A stretch of DNA of 64,000 bases from contig WSYB01000018.1 in NCBI GenBank assembly GCA_009773645.1, positions 1 through 64,000 on the forward strand, given 5' to 3'. The position numbers and the translations under genes are program-made. The notes beneath the pieces are model-generated. The model had not been told where the DNA came from and made no database searches. It worked only from the letters and a program-made list of their open reading frames with translations. This DNA comes from Geobacteraceae bacterium (lineage in GTDB: Bacteria; Desulfobacterota; Desulfuromonadia; Geobacterales; Geobacteraceae). Shown one piece after another: positions 27,265 through 35,276 of the stretch (position 1 is the stretch's first letter; the number at the start of each line of letters is the position of its first letter).

Positions 27265-27309
27265 TTGACAAATAAATTTATTATTGTTATTAATCTATTA
27301 AATTGATAG
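27265..27309 (+). promoter_or_regulatory. Promoter with Rrf2-type operator (operon E)
   Basis: -35 TTGACA (27265-27270), 17-base spacer, -10 TATTAA (27288-27293), then CTAT-N7-ATAG at 27295-27309, the most symmetrical copy of the motif. It drives a leader RNA and the third MFS gene. Confidence 0.75.
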
Positions 27310-27339
27310 ATAAAATAGTAAATTGAAAAAAGCTTCATC

Positions 27340-27414
27340 CGGACTTTGGACTCGACAAGTCACGGCAGGCTGACCAGGCATCTGGAGGCCGAGGAAATAT
27401 CCTCGGCCTTTTTT
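27340..27414 (+). ncRNA. Cis-regulatory leader RNA, copy A, with terminator
   Basis: A conserved core (GGCTGACCAG at 27368-27377, then GCAT, then CTGGAGGCC to 27390) runs straight into an intrinsic terminator: GGCCGAGGA (27387-27395), loop AATA, TCCTCGGCC (27400-27408) and a U-tract. The core's GGCC is shared with the terminator stem, so ligand or protein binding to the core can compete with termination. Two further copies occur at 28764 and 33673. It sits about 30 bases downstream of the operator and 70 before the MFS start. It does not match riboswitch classes I can recall. Confidence 0.75.
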
Positions 27415-27484
27415 GTATTTAAAAAGCAATATTCGCCGATTGAAAAGGTGAAATACATAAAGCCGAGCCTTTAAAAGGGATTCA

Positions 27485-28690
27485 ATGTCCAGCTTCTTTG
27501 TTAAAAATAAGCTCATCCTGAGCTTCATCACCCTGAACATAACAAACGGGACTGCCGGTGGTTTGTTGCAGATCATCGTGCCGCTCTACGCCATGAGCCT
27601 CAATGCGACCACCGTACAGATCGGCATGATCCGTGGGGTTTCCGGGCTCGGGTTTCTGCTTCTCGTTATTCCGGCCGGATTTCTTGTGGGTCACTACGGG
27701 TCAAAGAGACTTTTTGTTTTGGGCAGCCTGGCGGTGACGTTTACCACCTTAGCCATGGTCTGGGCCAGGACTCCGCTGTTCTTGACGTATCTCATGGGGC
27801 TGCAGGGCTTTTTCCGTTCACTTCGCATTACGGCCATGAACTCTTCGTTCTTTCGCAATCTGAAGACTATGGGGCTGGAAAAGGCCGGCTGGTTCAAGGG
27901 GTCGATGTCCATCGGCTTCACCTTCATCGGCCCTCTGATGGCGGGGTACCTGGCCAAAGAGGCCAGCTTCCCCCTGATGTTTCAGATCGTGGTCATGGTC
28001 ACACTCCTCCCCACGCTCCTCATCTTCTTTTTCCACAAGGATGGGCACCGCTTGGACCGGAGTGGCGGTCTTCGGGAAATTATCTCGTTCCAGGTCGACG
28101 ATTTCAAGCTGCTGCTGCGGCGCAAAAACCTCTATCTTCCCCTCCTGGCCGAGAGTGTGGGAGCTGCCTTCAACTCGGCATTCAGCACATTCATCATAGT
28201 CATTGTCGTCCGCACCCTGAACTTGAAACCTATGTTTGCTTCCACGCTCCTGATCATCGAGGGGGCAGTCTACATCCTGACGGTTTTTTTCGCGGGAACG
28301 CTGATTTACCGGATGAAGGAGAATAATCTTTATCTCCTCGGTTTCGGCGTTACCTCCCTCGGAGCGATCATACTGGCCCTTGCCGAGAATCTTCCCATAA
28401 TTGCTCTGGCTACGGTCATCATCGGTTTCGGTCTGGGACTCCTCAACATGGTTACCTCTTCGCAGATGGGGGCCATGGAAGGGGACAAGGGGAAGATCGT
28501 CGGCCTGTTCGCCGCCTCCACCGGGGTGGGGATGAGCGTCGGTCCATTCATGGGCGGTTTTATCGGCCAGTACTTCGGCAACAGGTACATCTTCGCGTTT
28601 TTTGTGCCGATCTTTTTACTCACCGGCATCATGACGAAGATGCACGAGTCGAGAATGATGGAGGTGGGTGCAGACTCCAACGCCGCTTGA
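27485..28690 (+). CDS. MFS transporter, paralogue 3 of 3
   Basis: A 401-residue permease with about twelve membrane segments and the MFS loop motif GFLVGHYGSKRL (with G in place of D). It is most like the permease at 18754 (shared KAGWFKGSMSIG and TFIGPL runs). It is the first gene of an operon driven by the 27265 promoter and preceded by leader copy A. Leader copy B lies between this gene and the next, so output of the downstream reductase genes can be regulated separately from this permease. Confidence 0.88.
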   Translation: MSSFFVKNKLILSFITLNITNGTAGGLLQIIVPLYAMSLNATTVQIGMIRGVSGLGFLLLVIPAGFLVGHYGSKRLFVLGSLAVTFTTLAMVWARTPLFLTYLMGLQGFFRSLRITAMNSSFFRNLKTMGLEKAGWFKGSMSIGFTFIGPLMAGYLAKEASFPLMFQIVVMVTLLPTLLIFFFHKDGHRLDRSGGLREIISFQVDDFKLLLRRKNLYLPLLAESVGAAFNSAFSTFIIVIVVRTLNLKPMFASTLLIIEGAVYILTVFFAGTLIYRMKENNLYLLGFGVTSLGAIILALAENLPIIALATVIIGFGLGLLNMVTSSQMGAMEGDKGKIVGLFAASTGVGMSVGPFMGGFIGQYFGNRYIFAFFVPIFLLTGIMTKMHESRMMEVGADSNAA

Positions 28691-28734
28691 AAGCCTTTCG
28701 TCTGCAAGATCTCAAGCGAAACTAAGAAATGCAG

Positions 28735-28812
28735 GTTCGTGCGGCTCCTTCGGGGGCGCCGATGGGCTGACCAGACAACTGGAGGCTGAGGAGATATCCT
28801 CGGCCTTTTTTC
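28735..28812 (+). ncRNA. Cis-regulatory leader RNA, copy B, with terminator
   Basis: An upstream hairpin (GGCTCC-TTCG-GGGGCGCC-like, 28743-28760) is followed by GGGCTGACCAG (28764-28774), ACAA and CTGGAGGCT. The terminator is GGCTGAGGA (28784-28792), GATA, TCCTCGGCC (28797-28805) and a U-tract. No promoter or operator is visible nearby, so it is an internal attenuator between the MFS gene and the radical SAM gene. Confidence 0.75.
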
Positions 28813-28957
28813 TTTTCCGAAGGCGGGTGCCATCTTTGGGCACAACATGGATGAATGAAACAAAATAACGGCGCAGAAGTGTTTTACGCACATGTGCTCC
28901 ACTCTACCCCGGATGGTGTACTGAAGAATTCCGGGCAAATATTTTAAGGAGGAAGGA

Positions 28958-30253
28958 ATGGTACAGGCATTGAGAAAAGTATGTGAAACGGGGCCGGAAA
29001 CAGGGGGATGCAAGAAAGAGCTCTCGCGGCAAGGCCTCAAGGAGGCGCTGTACAAGGAACTGGAGCTGAAGATCGATCTGGCGGTTCAGGGGATAAGTTT
29101 CGCCCCTCCCGACCTGAAGCAGTTCCCCATCGGAACGACGTACCAGGAACAGATCCATATTCTCTTCGACATGGACAAGGAGCACCACGCCGACTTTCTC
29201 CTGCCGGCGGCCTTCTACCTCCCCCACGGCCTGCTGGTCGCTTTCCGCTGGGATTCCTCCTCCCCCTACCGCCTGGTGGCCGAGGGGGGGAAGCCGGTCA
29301 TCTACAAATACCGCTATGGCAAGGACCCGATCAGGATCGCCGAGGTCAAGTTCAAAAATCGGCCTGAGCTCCTGAGCCGCAAGACCGCGGAGGGCGAACC
29401 GTTCGGTCACATCGCCGCCTTCACTCCGGAAGGGGGGGTCTTCGTCAGCTACAGCAACGAGTGCTTCCTCAAGGAACGGGGGGAGGACTGCAAATTCTGC
29501 AACATCAACTCCACGGCAGGCGCCTACAAGGGGGACAACATCTTCCTCAAGACGCCGCAGCAGGTGGCAGAGGTCTTCAACGCCGCCTATCAGGCGGGTG
29601 TCGGCAACCAGTTGAACGTCACCGGCGGATTCATCCCGGAGCGGCGGGAGATCGAGTATTACGGCGACGTGGCGGACGAGGTGAGGGCACTGACCGGCCT
29701 CGACGACTTCAACGGCACCGCAGTCATCGGCGCACCGGTCGACTTCGGCGTCATCGACAAGTACAAGGAGGCGGGGTACCGCAACGTGGCGCTGAACGTC
29801 GAGATCTGGGACAAGAACATCTGGCAGGCCATCTGCCCGGGCAAAGCCCGGCACTGCGGCGGTTACGACAACTGGGTGGCGGCGCTGGAATACGCGGCCA
29901 AGGTCTTCGGCCGGGGGAAGGTGCGCTCCAACATCGTGGCGGGGCTGGAGCCGAAGCAGTCGATCCTGGAGGGTGTCGAGTACCTGGCCGACAAGGGGGT
30001 GATCAACTTCGTGGGCGCCTGGTGCCCCAACCCCGGCTCCGAACTGGAGCAGCACCGCACCCCGGAGACCGCGTGGCACGTTGATCTCTACCACAAGGTG
30101 GCGAATATTTTCCGGAGAAACGGCTTTACCCTCCGGGAACTCTACGATTGCGCCGCCGCCAACAGCCCGGTGCATGACATCTATCGCATCGAAGAGGAGC
30201 ATTTTGAAGGCAACCGGCTCAAAACCTGGAAGTTCCCCACATTACGGAAATAG
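28958..30253 (+). CDS. Radical SAM protein with CX8CX2C cluster motif (1)
   Basis: A 431-residue protein with C169-X8-C178-X2-C181, a variant of the radical-SAM CX3CX2C motif. Downstream are FNGTAVIGAPVDFGV and EIWDKNIWQAICPGK, matching a similar region of the radical SAM protein at 36410 (EVWDENLFKWICSGK). The pair are paralogues of an uncommon type. It is the first gene of the activase / dehydratase-like operon behind leader copy B; an AAGGAGGAAGG site precedes ATG 28958. It could build or install a cofactor, or perform radical chemistry on the imported substrate. Confidence 0.8.
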   Translation: MVQALRKVCETGPETGGCKKELSRQGLKEALYKELELKIDLAVQGISFAPPDLKQFPIGTTYQEQIHILFDMDKEHHADFLLPAAFYLPHGLLVAFRWDSSSPYRLVAEGGKPVIYKYRYGKDPIRIAEVKFKNRPELLSRKTAEGEPFGHIAAFTPEGGVFVSYSNECFLKERGEDCKFCNINSTAGAYKGDNIFLKTPQQVAEVFNAAYQAGVGNQLNVTGGFIPERREIEYYGDVADEVRALTGLDDFNGTAVIGAPVDFGVIDKYKEAGYRNVALNVEIWDKNIWQAICPGKARHCGGYDNWVAALEYAAKVFGRGKVRSNIVAGLEPKQSILEGVEYLADKGVINFVGAWCPNPGSELEQHRTPETAWHVDLYHKVANIFRRNGFTLRELYDCAAANSPVHDIYRIEEEHFEGNRLKTWKFPTLRK

Positions 30254-30265
30254 GAGGCGAAAACA

Positions 30266-31150
30266 ATGAACGACAAATTTCTCGGGCTGGATATCGGTTC
30301 ACGGACGGCAAAAGGCGTTCTCCTGGTTGGGGACACGATCCATACCGCCATTCGGCCGACCGGATTTCACATGCAGGAAACGGGCGATGCCCTCGTGAAA
30401 GAGCTTCTGCTCAAAGCGGGGATCAGGAAGTCTGATATCACCCATATCGTCGGCACCGGCTACGGCCGCATCACGCTCGATTTTGACGGCATCCCTTACG
30501 GGGATGTCACCGAAATATCGTGCCACGCCAAGGGAGCCCACTATCTCCACCCCAACACCCGCACCATCGTGGATATCGGCGGGCAGGACAGCAAGGCGAT
30601 CAGAGTTGACCCCAGGAACGGCAAGGTGGTGGATTTCGTCCTCAATGACAAGTGTGCCGCCGGTACCGGCAAGTTTCTGGAGATGATTGCCACTTCAATC
30701 GGCCTGACGGTTGAGGAACTGGGCGAAGTCGCCCTGAAGGCGGAGCGGCCGGCGAGGGTGACGAGCCAATGCGTGGTCTTTGCCGAGTCGGAGGTGATCT
30801 CACTGAAGGCTCAGGATGTGAGCCAGGCAGACATTGCGGCCGGAGTTCATCTGTCGGTGGCAAGAAGGGTGGGGAATCTCCTCAGCCGGGTTGGGATCGA
30901 GTCGGATGTCGTGTTCACGGGCGGCGTATCGAAAAACAAAGGGATGCGCCGAGCCCTGGAGGAGGTTACCAAGGCCAACTTTGTCGATCTGCGTCTCGAC
31001 GCCCAGTATGCCGGGGCACTAGGGGCAGCCGTCTATGCCCGTGAGCATGCTGCCTCGAACACGGTCAAGCACGAATCCCGTCTCAAGGATCGTGACCTCT
31101 TCGCTTCCCTGCGCGAGGAACTTGGAAGGGTAAGGGAGGCGGCGGCATGA
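30266..31150 (+). CDS. ATP-dependent activase, BadF/BadG/HgdC (ASKHA) family
   Basis: A 294-residue ASKHA ATPase. It shows the phosphate-binding GLDIGSRTAKG at the N-terminus, GGQDSKAI (about 105-112) and NDKCAAGTGKFLE; C130 and C169 occupy the positions that hold the bridging [4Fe-4S] cluster in HgdC-type activases. Such proteins inject very-low-potential electrons into 2-hydroxyacyl-CoA dehydratases, benzoyl-CoA reductases or double-cubane proteins. The two genes immediately following encode such partners. The start lies 12 bases after the radical SAM stop. Confidence 0.9.
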   Translation: MNDKFLGLDIGSRTAKGVLLVGDTIHTAIRPTGFHMQETGDALVKELLLKAGIRKSDITHIVGTGYGRITLDFDGIPYGDVTEISCHAKGAHYLHPNTRTIVDIGGQDSKAIRVDPRNGKVVDFVLNDKCAAGTGKFLEMIATSIGLTVEELGEVALKAERPARVTSQCVVFAESEVISLKAQDVSQADIAAGVHLSVARRVGNLLSRVGIESDVVFTGGVSKNKGMRRALEEVTKANFVDLRLDAQYAGALGAAVYAREHAASNTVKHESRLKDRDLFASLREELGRVREAAA

Positions 31151-32256
31151 CCGAACAGAACAAGGAAGCCGGCACACAAAAAAGGGCCGGCTACTTTTGC
31201 ATCTACACACCCATTGAGGTGATCGCCGCTGCCGGGGCAACGCCGATAAGGCTCTTCAAGGGGGGTGACAGCATCGTGGTGAACAGCGGTGAGGTCTATA
31301 CGCGCAGCTACTTCTGTCAATTCGCCCAATACAGCGTGGGTGCGTTCCGCGAGGATGACCCCCTCTACCGCTCGATCGACAAGATCTACCATTTCAATAC
31401 CTGTGACCAGATGAAAAAAGGGGTCGAAGCGATCGGTGAATTCTTCGATGTTCCCTACAAGATGCTCTGTCTGCCGCGGGAGAGGAACCGTGACGCATCC
31501 CGGCAGTTTATGCAGCGGGAGGTGGAGTTCTTCCGCAAAGACGTGGAGGAACTGACGGGGAATCCCGTGACTGACGAGGGTTTGCGGGAGCAGATACGCA
31601 AGTACAACCAGGCGCGGCAGTGGGTGAAGAGGCTGTCGGAGCTCCGCAAGCAGGATGTCCCGCCACTGACGGGGGGCGAATTCCTCGATATCGTCAAGGC
31701 ATTCTACTATCTCCCGGTCGAGACGAGCCTCAAATATTTCGAGGAGTTCTACAGCCACATTGCGGCGGAGAAGGCAAGCGGGGAGCGCCCCATCAGACTC
31801 ATGATTTCCGGAGGGATCATCGCCGACGGAGACCGCCGTCTGATCGACCTGATCGAAAAGGAGCTGGGGGCGAGGATCGTGGTCGAAGATCACTGCACCG
31901 GGCTGCGCCCCTTCTACTACCCGATTCCCGAAGATAAGCCTCCGCTGCAGGCCCTCTCCGACGGCTACCTCGATACCGCTCCCTGCGCCAGGATGAAGCC
32001 CCTCGAGGAGCGGCTCGATTTCAGTCAGAAGCTGGCCGATGAATACCGGATCGACGCCATCATTTACGTGAGCCTCAAATTCTGCAGCTGCTATTCCATC
32101 AGCAAAAACAGCTTCACGAAGCGTTTTCACGGGCTTGAAATCCCCGTGCTCGACATCTCAGCCGACTATTCGGAAAATGACCTGGGCCAGTTGAGGACCA
32201 GGATCGGGGCATTTTTCGAGCTGATCAGGAAAGGAGACAGCCATGCCGCTGCATAA
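31147..32256 (+). CDS. 2-hydroxyacyl-CoA dehydratase / double-cubane-type subunit (1)
   Basis: A 369-residue protein of the HgdB/BcrC/double-cubane family: GYFCIYTPIEVIAAAGATP at the N-terminus is the family start, and the cysteines in SYFCQFAQYS, FNTCDQMKK and LKFCSCYS lie in the usual cluster-binding regions. It overlaps the activase stop by four bases and the following subunit by 14. In the absence of CoA-ligase or CoA-transferase genes, its substrate need not be a CoA ester; double-cubane proteins reduce small molecules. Substrate unknown. Confidence 0.83.
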   Translation: MTEQNKEAGTQKRAGYFCIYTPIEVIAAAGATPIRLFKGGDSIVVNSGEVYTRSYFCQFAQYSVGAFREDDPLYRSIDKIYHFNTCDQMKKGVEAIGEFFDVPYKMLCLPRERNRDASRQFMQREVEFFRKDVEELTGNPVTDEGLREQIRKYNQARQWVKRLSELRKQDVPPLTGGEFLDIVKAFYYLPVETSLKYFEEFYSHIAAEKASGERPIRLMISGGIIADGDRRLIDLIEKELGARIVVEDHCTGLRPFYYPIPEDKPPLQALSDGYLDTAPCARMKPLEERLDFSQKLADEYRIDAIIYVSLKFCSCYSISKNSFTKRFHGLEIPVLDISADYSENDLGQLRTRIGAFFELIRKGDSHAAA

Positions 32257-33457
32257 GGAAAAAAGCCGGTTAGACGTACCGCTTAATCAGCGCGACTATC
32301 TCAAGAGTCATCCGAAATCGCCCACCATCAACCGGGTGTTTGAGCTGTCCCTGACCTATATCCAGCGGGCGGACGAGGCCCACAAGAGAGGGCAGAAGGT
32401 TTACTACGGCGGCGGTGTCTACGATTCCCCCATTCTCCACGCCAATGACGCCTTCCCGTGCGTCTACAACGAACTCGGACGCCTGGCCGGGGACGATTCG
32501 GTGGCGCTTGCCGAAGAGCACTTCCAGATACCCAATGAAACCTGTTCCATGGTAAAGGCCACCATGGGGGAGCTGTTGCGCCGGAAGAATTCCTTCAAAG
32601 GGCTGATCGCCTACTGTTCCCTCTGCGAGCCGTACAACACCGCTTTCGAGGTACTGAAGGAAGAGGGGTACGACGTCTATTCCGTTGACCTTCCCTACCG
32701 GGCCGCCGGGGTCAACGATGCCCGCTTTGAAAGCCTGGTCGACTTCTCCGAAAAGGAGCTGACGGGGCTGGCCGAATGGATAGGGGGTGGCCGCGTCGAT
32801 GAGGAAAGGCTGGCCGAGGAGATCCGGCGGACCAACCTCATTCATGCAAAAGTGCGGCGGTTGCTCGATCTCCAGGTTGCCAACCCCGACTACATCGGGA
32901 CACTTGAAACGATGTTTATCTGGAACGGCGCCAACCACCACTACGGTGCGCCCGAGGAGTACGAGGATATCCTCGATCAGCTCATTGCCGAACTGGAGGA
33001 GGTCTCTGCCATTGAGAGAAAGATCGACCGGGTGCCGATTGTCTGGTGCGGCGGCCGCGGTCAGGAGTTCGGCATCTACAAGCTGCTGGATGACCTCGGG
33101 GGGTATATTTCCAAGTGGACCATGGCCGGCCGTCTTCTCCGCGACTATGATGAAAGCCTCCCCCCTCTGCGAGCGATTGCGTACAACAACGTGCTCGGCA
33201 TGGGCGGCCCCGGCGGCGCCAAGGACCAGATACCCTTCCTGGAGCAGAGCCTCGAAGATACCAAGTCCAGGGGGATCATCTTCTACGGCTACTTCGGCTG
33301 TTCGTTCACCTCGGTCAACTTCGAGGTGATAAAAAATCATTTCGCGCACAAAGGAACCCCTTCCCTGGTTCTTGACGGCTCCTTCCAGATCGGCGATCCG
33401 AGCGGCCAGAACGTGACACGTTTGAAGGCTTTTATGGAGATGGTTACCAATGGCTGA
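32243..33457 (+). CDS. 2-hydroxyacyl-CoA dehydratase / double-cubane-type subunit (2)
   Basis: A 404-residue relative of the previous subunit: KVYYGGGVYDSPILHANDA at about residue 52, cysteines in NETCSMVK, AYCSLCEPYN and YFGCSFTS at the family positions. With subunit 1 it would form a heterodimer receiving electrons from the activase. It is the last gene before the next regulated promoter at 33505. It has no signal peptide, so the reaction is cytoplasmic. Confidence 0.83.
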   Translation: MPLHKEKSRLDVPLNQRDYLKSHPKSPTINRVFELSLTYIQRADEAHKRGQKVYYGGGVYDSPILHANDAFPCVYNELGRLAGDDSVALAEEHFQIPNETCSMVKATMGELLRRKNSFKGLIAYCSLCEPYNTAFEVLKEEGYDVYSVDLPYRAAGVNDARFESLVDFSEKELTGLAEWIGGGRVDEERLAEEIRRTNLIHAKVRRLLDLQVANPDYIGTLETMFIWNGANHHYGAPEEYEDILDQLIAELEEVSAIERKIDRVPIVWCGGRGQEFGIYKLLDDLGGYISKWTMAGRLLRDYDESLPPLRAIAYNNVLGMGGPGGAKDQIPFLEQSLEDTKSRGIIFYGYFGCSFTSVNFEVIKNHFAHKGTPSLVLDGSFQIGDPSGQNVTRLKAFMEMVTNG

Positions 33458-33504
33458 ACTTGATAGATATGATGTGGAATTGTAATGATTATTTAAATGT
33501 ATTG

Positions 33505-33549
33505 TTGACAAGATATTTTTTTACAACTATTATTCTATTAAATAGATAG
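33505..33549 (+). promoter_or_regulatory. Promoter with Rrf2-type operator (operon F)
   Basis: -35 TTGACA (33505-33510), 17-base spacer, -10 TATTAT (33528-33533), then CTAT-N7-ATAG at 33535-33549. It is the strongest promoter match in the locus and drives leader copy C and the porin-to-NifK operon. Confidence 0.75.
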
Positions 33550-33639
33550 ACTTCATAGTTAATAATTTGTTCAGCGGGCAGGCTGGTGGGGGTGATGTAT
33601 AAAGCAGGGCGCCACCGGCTTTTAAGTAGCTGAAAAGTA

Positions 33640-33721
33640 CAGGAGCGTAACGGCATCCGGCGGATGTCGGGTAGGCTGACCAGACAACTGGAGGCCAGGG
33701 ACAATGTCCCTGGCTTTTTTT
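33640..33721 (+). ncRNA. Cis-regulatory leader RNA, copy C, with terminator
   Basis: An upstream hairpin (GCATCC-GGC-GGATG) is followed by AGGCTGACCAG (33673-33683), ACAA and CTGGAGGCC. Then a terminator with stem GCCAGGGACA / TGTCCCTGGC (33694-33714) and U-tract. Stem bases differ from copies A and B while pairing is kept, and the core is nearly identical: covariation supports a true terminator. A partial echo of the core, CCAGTCAACTGGAG, occurs at 33801, close to the porin start. Confidence 0.77.
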
Positions 33722-33839
33722 GTTCCCTGCTCCGGGTGAGTTCCCCACCGTTGGGAGAAAAAGGAAACTGTTGAACGAATGAACACAAACTTTCCTTGCC
33801 AGTCAACTGGAGATGAAAGACTTTAAGGAGGAGAAAACA

Positions 33840-35207
33840 ATGAGGGTTTTTAATGTGGCAAGGTGGATGGTACTCACCCTTTTACTGCTGGCTCCCGCTG
33901 CATGGGGGGCCGAAGGGGAAGTGGTCGAGACAAAGAGTGCGGAGCAGACGGTGCTCGAAGGAGCCAAGGTGGGTGGAGATGAAACCAAGGTCGCCGTTGA
34001 TGAAGACGGCGAAGACGCTCCTCCGAAAGAAGAACCGGTTACGCAGGAAGATATCAAGGGGGTAAGGAGCGAGATCGAAACCCTGCGCGATCAGTGGAGG
34101 AGGACCCTGGACAAGAATACAGCGCAGACGAAGCGGTCGCTCCAGATCGGCGGAACCGTGCAGACCAGATACACCTACTCCGAGGATCCCGCCATCAACG
34201 ACGGCTTCAGCGTCAATTCGATCATCCTGTCGTTCCAGGGAAGTCTGCGGAAGGACTATGAGGAAGGGAAGAACGTCAACTACCAGTTCAGTCTGTCTAC
34301 CAATTCGGACTTTACCATCAGGCCCCTGCAAGCCAGTCTCAGCTACTCAATCCTTCCCTCTCTCGATCTCGAGAAGCCCTATCTGACCGCCACGGTCGGC
34401 CAGCAGAAGAAACCGATCAGTCTCGAATCGCTGGCGACGGAGGAGTTCAAGCCGACGATCCGCGGTGCACAGTTCGCCAGCGCCCTGAAGCTCGATGAGC
34501 GCGACATCGGCGCCGTCATCAGTGGCGACCTCTTCCCCCACGTGGACTACGGGTACAAGTACCGGGTTCCTTTAATCACTTATTCCTTAGGAGTATTCAA
34601 CGGCGCCGGCCCCAACAAGGCAGATGACAACAACGACAAGGACGTGGCCGGGAGGGTCGTCCTGAACGCCCCCGTTGACTACAACGATATTTTACGGGGC
34701 CTATCCCTCGGAGGCTCGTTCTACATCGGGAGGAAGAACGCCGAGTTCAAGAATGGAACCAACTCGGTTACCCGCCAGGGCACTAAAAACAGATGGGGTG
34801 CGGATTTGTCCTATGTGAACACCCCGATCGGATTCACCCTCGAATATGTCCAGGGGGAAGACGCCGCCCCGAACGGGACGGTGGCTAATCCCGCCCTGAA
34901 GGTTGTCAGGAGCGAAGGGTATACCTTTACCCTCTTCTACAACTTCGGCGAGCAGTTCGTGAGTGGCTTCAAAAGCCAGGACCGTTACGACGACTGGTAT
35001 CCACTGACCTACCAGCCGTTCATCAGGTTCGACCGGTTCGACCCCGACGTGAAGAAAGCGGGCGACCGGACCGATATCTGGACCATCGGCTTCAACTGGT
35101 TCTTCGCCGAGACGACGAAACTACAGCTGAACTACAACATCAAGACCGGAGAGACGACATCAAAACAGGTGAATGAATTCCTGACCCAATTCCAGTTCGG
35201 TTTTTAG
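33840..35207 (+). CDS. Outer-membrane porin, OprO/OprP-like
   Basis: About 455 residues from ATG 33840 (after AAGGAGGAG). A signal peptide (about 1-21) is followed by an acidic stretch, a short coiled coil (DIKGVRSEIETLRDQWRRTL, about residues 70-90), then a barrel-like alternating sequence ending in QFQFGF, with a terminal Phe as in outer-membrane proteins. It resembles phosphate-selective porins O and P. It is the first gene of the operon containing the SsuA-like transporter and would admit the imported substrate through the outer membrane. Confidence 0.82.
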   Translation: MRVFNVARWMVLTLLLLAPAAWGAEGEVVETKSAEQTVLEGAKVGGDETKVAVDEDGEDAPPKEEPVTQEDIKGVRSEIETLRDQWRRTLDKNTAQTKRSLQIGGTVQTRYTYSEDPAINDGFSVNSIILSFQGSLRKDYEEGKNVNYQFSLSTNSDFTIRPLQASLSYSILPSLDLEKPYLTATVGQQKKPISLESLATEEFKPTIRGAQFASALKLDERDIGAVISGDLFPHVDYGYKYRVPLITYSLGVFNGAGPNKADDNNDKDVAGRVVLNAPVDYNDILRGLSLGGSFYIGRKNAEFKNGTNSVTRQGTKNRWGADLSYVNTPIGFTLEYVQGEDAAPNGTVANPALKVVRSEGYTFTLFYNFGEQFVSGFKSQDRYDDWYPLTYQPFIRFDRFDPDVKKAGDRTDIWTIGFNWFFAETTKLQLNYNIKTGETTSKQVNEFLTQFQFGF

Positions 35208-35276
35208 GCTAGAAGCGCGACGGAAGTAAAACAACGAACATCAATCAACACACTTTCATATCGAAGGAGGCATGAA

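Noticed and set aside
27340-33721. The leader RNA core as a known SAM, cyclic-di-GMP or cobalamin riboswitch
   Set aside because: The conserved core does not contain the signature elements I can recall for these classes. A covariance search would decide.
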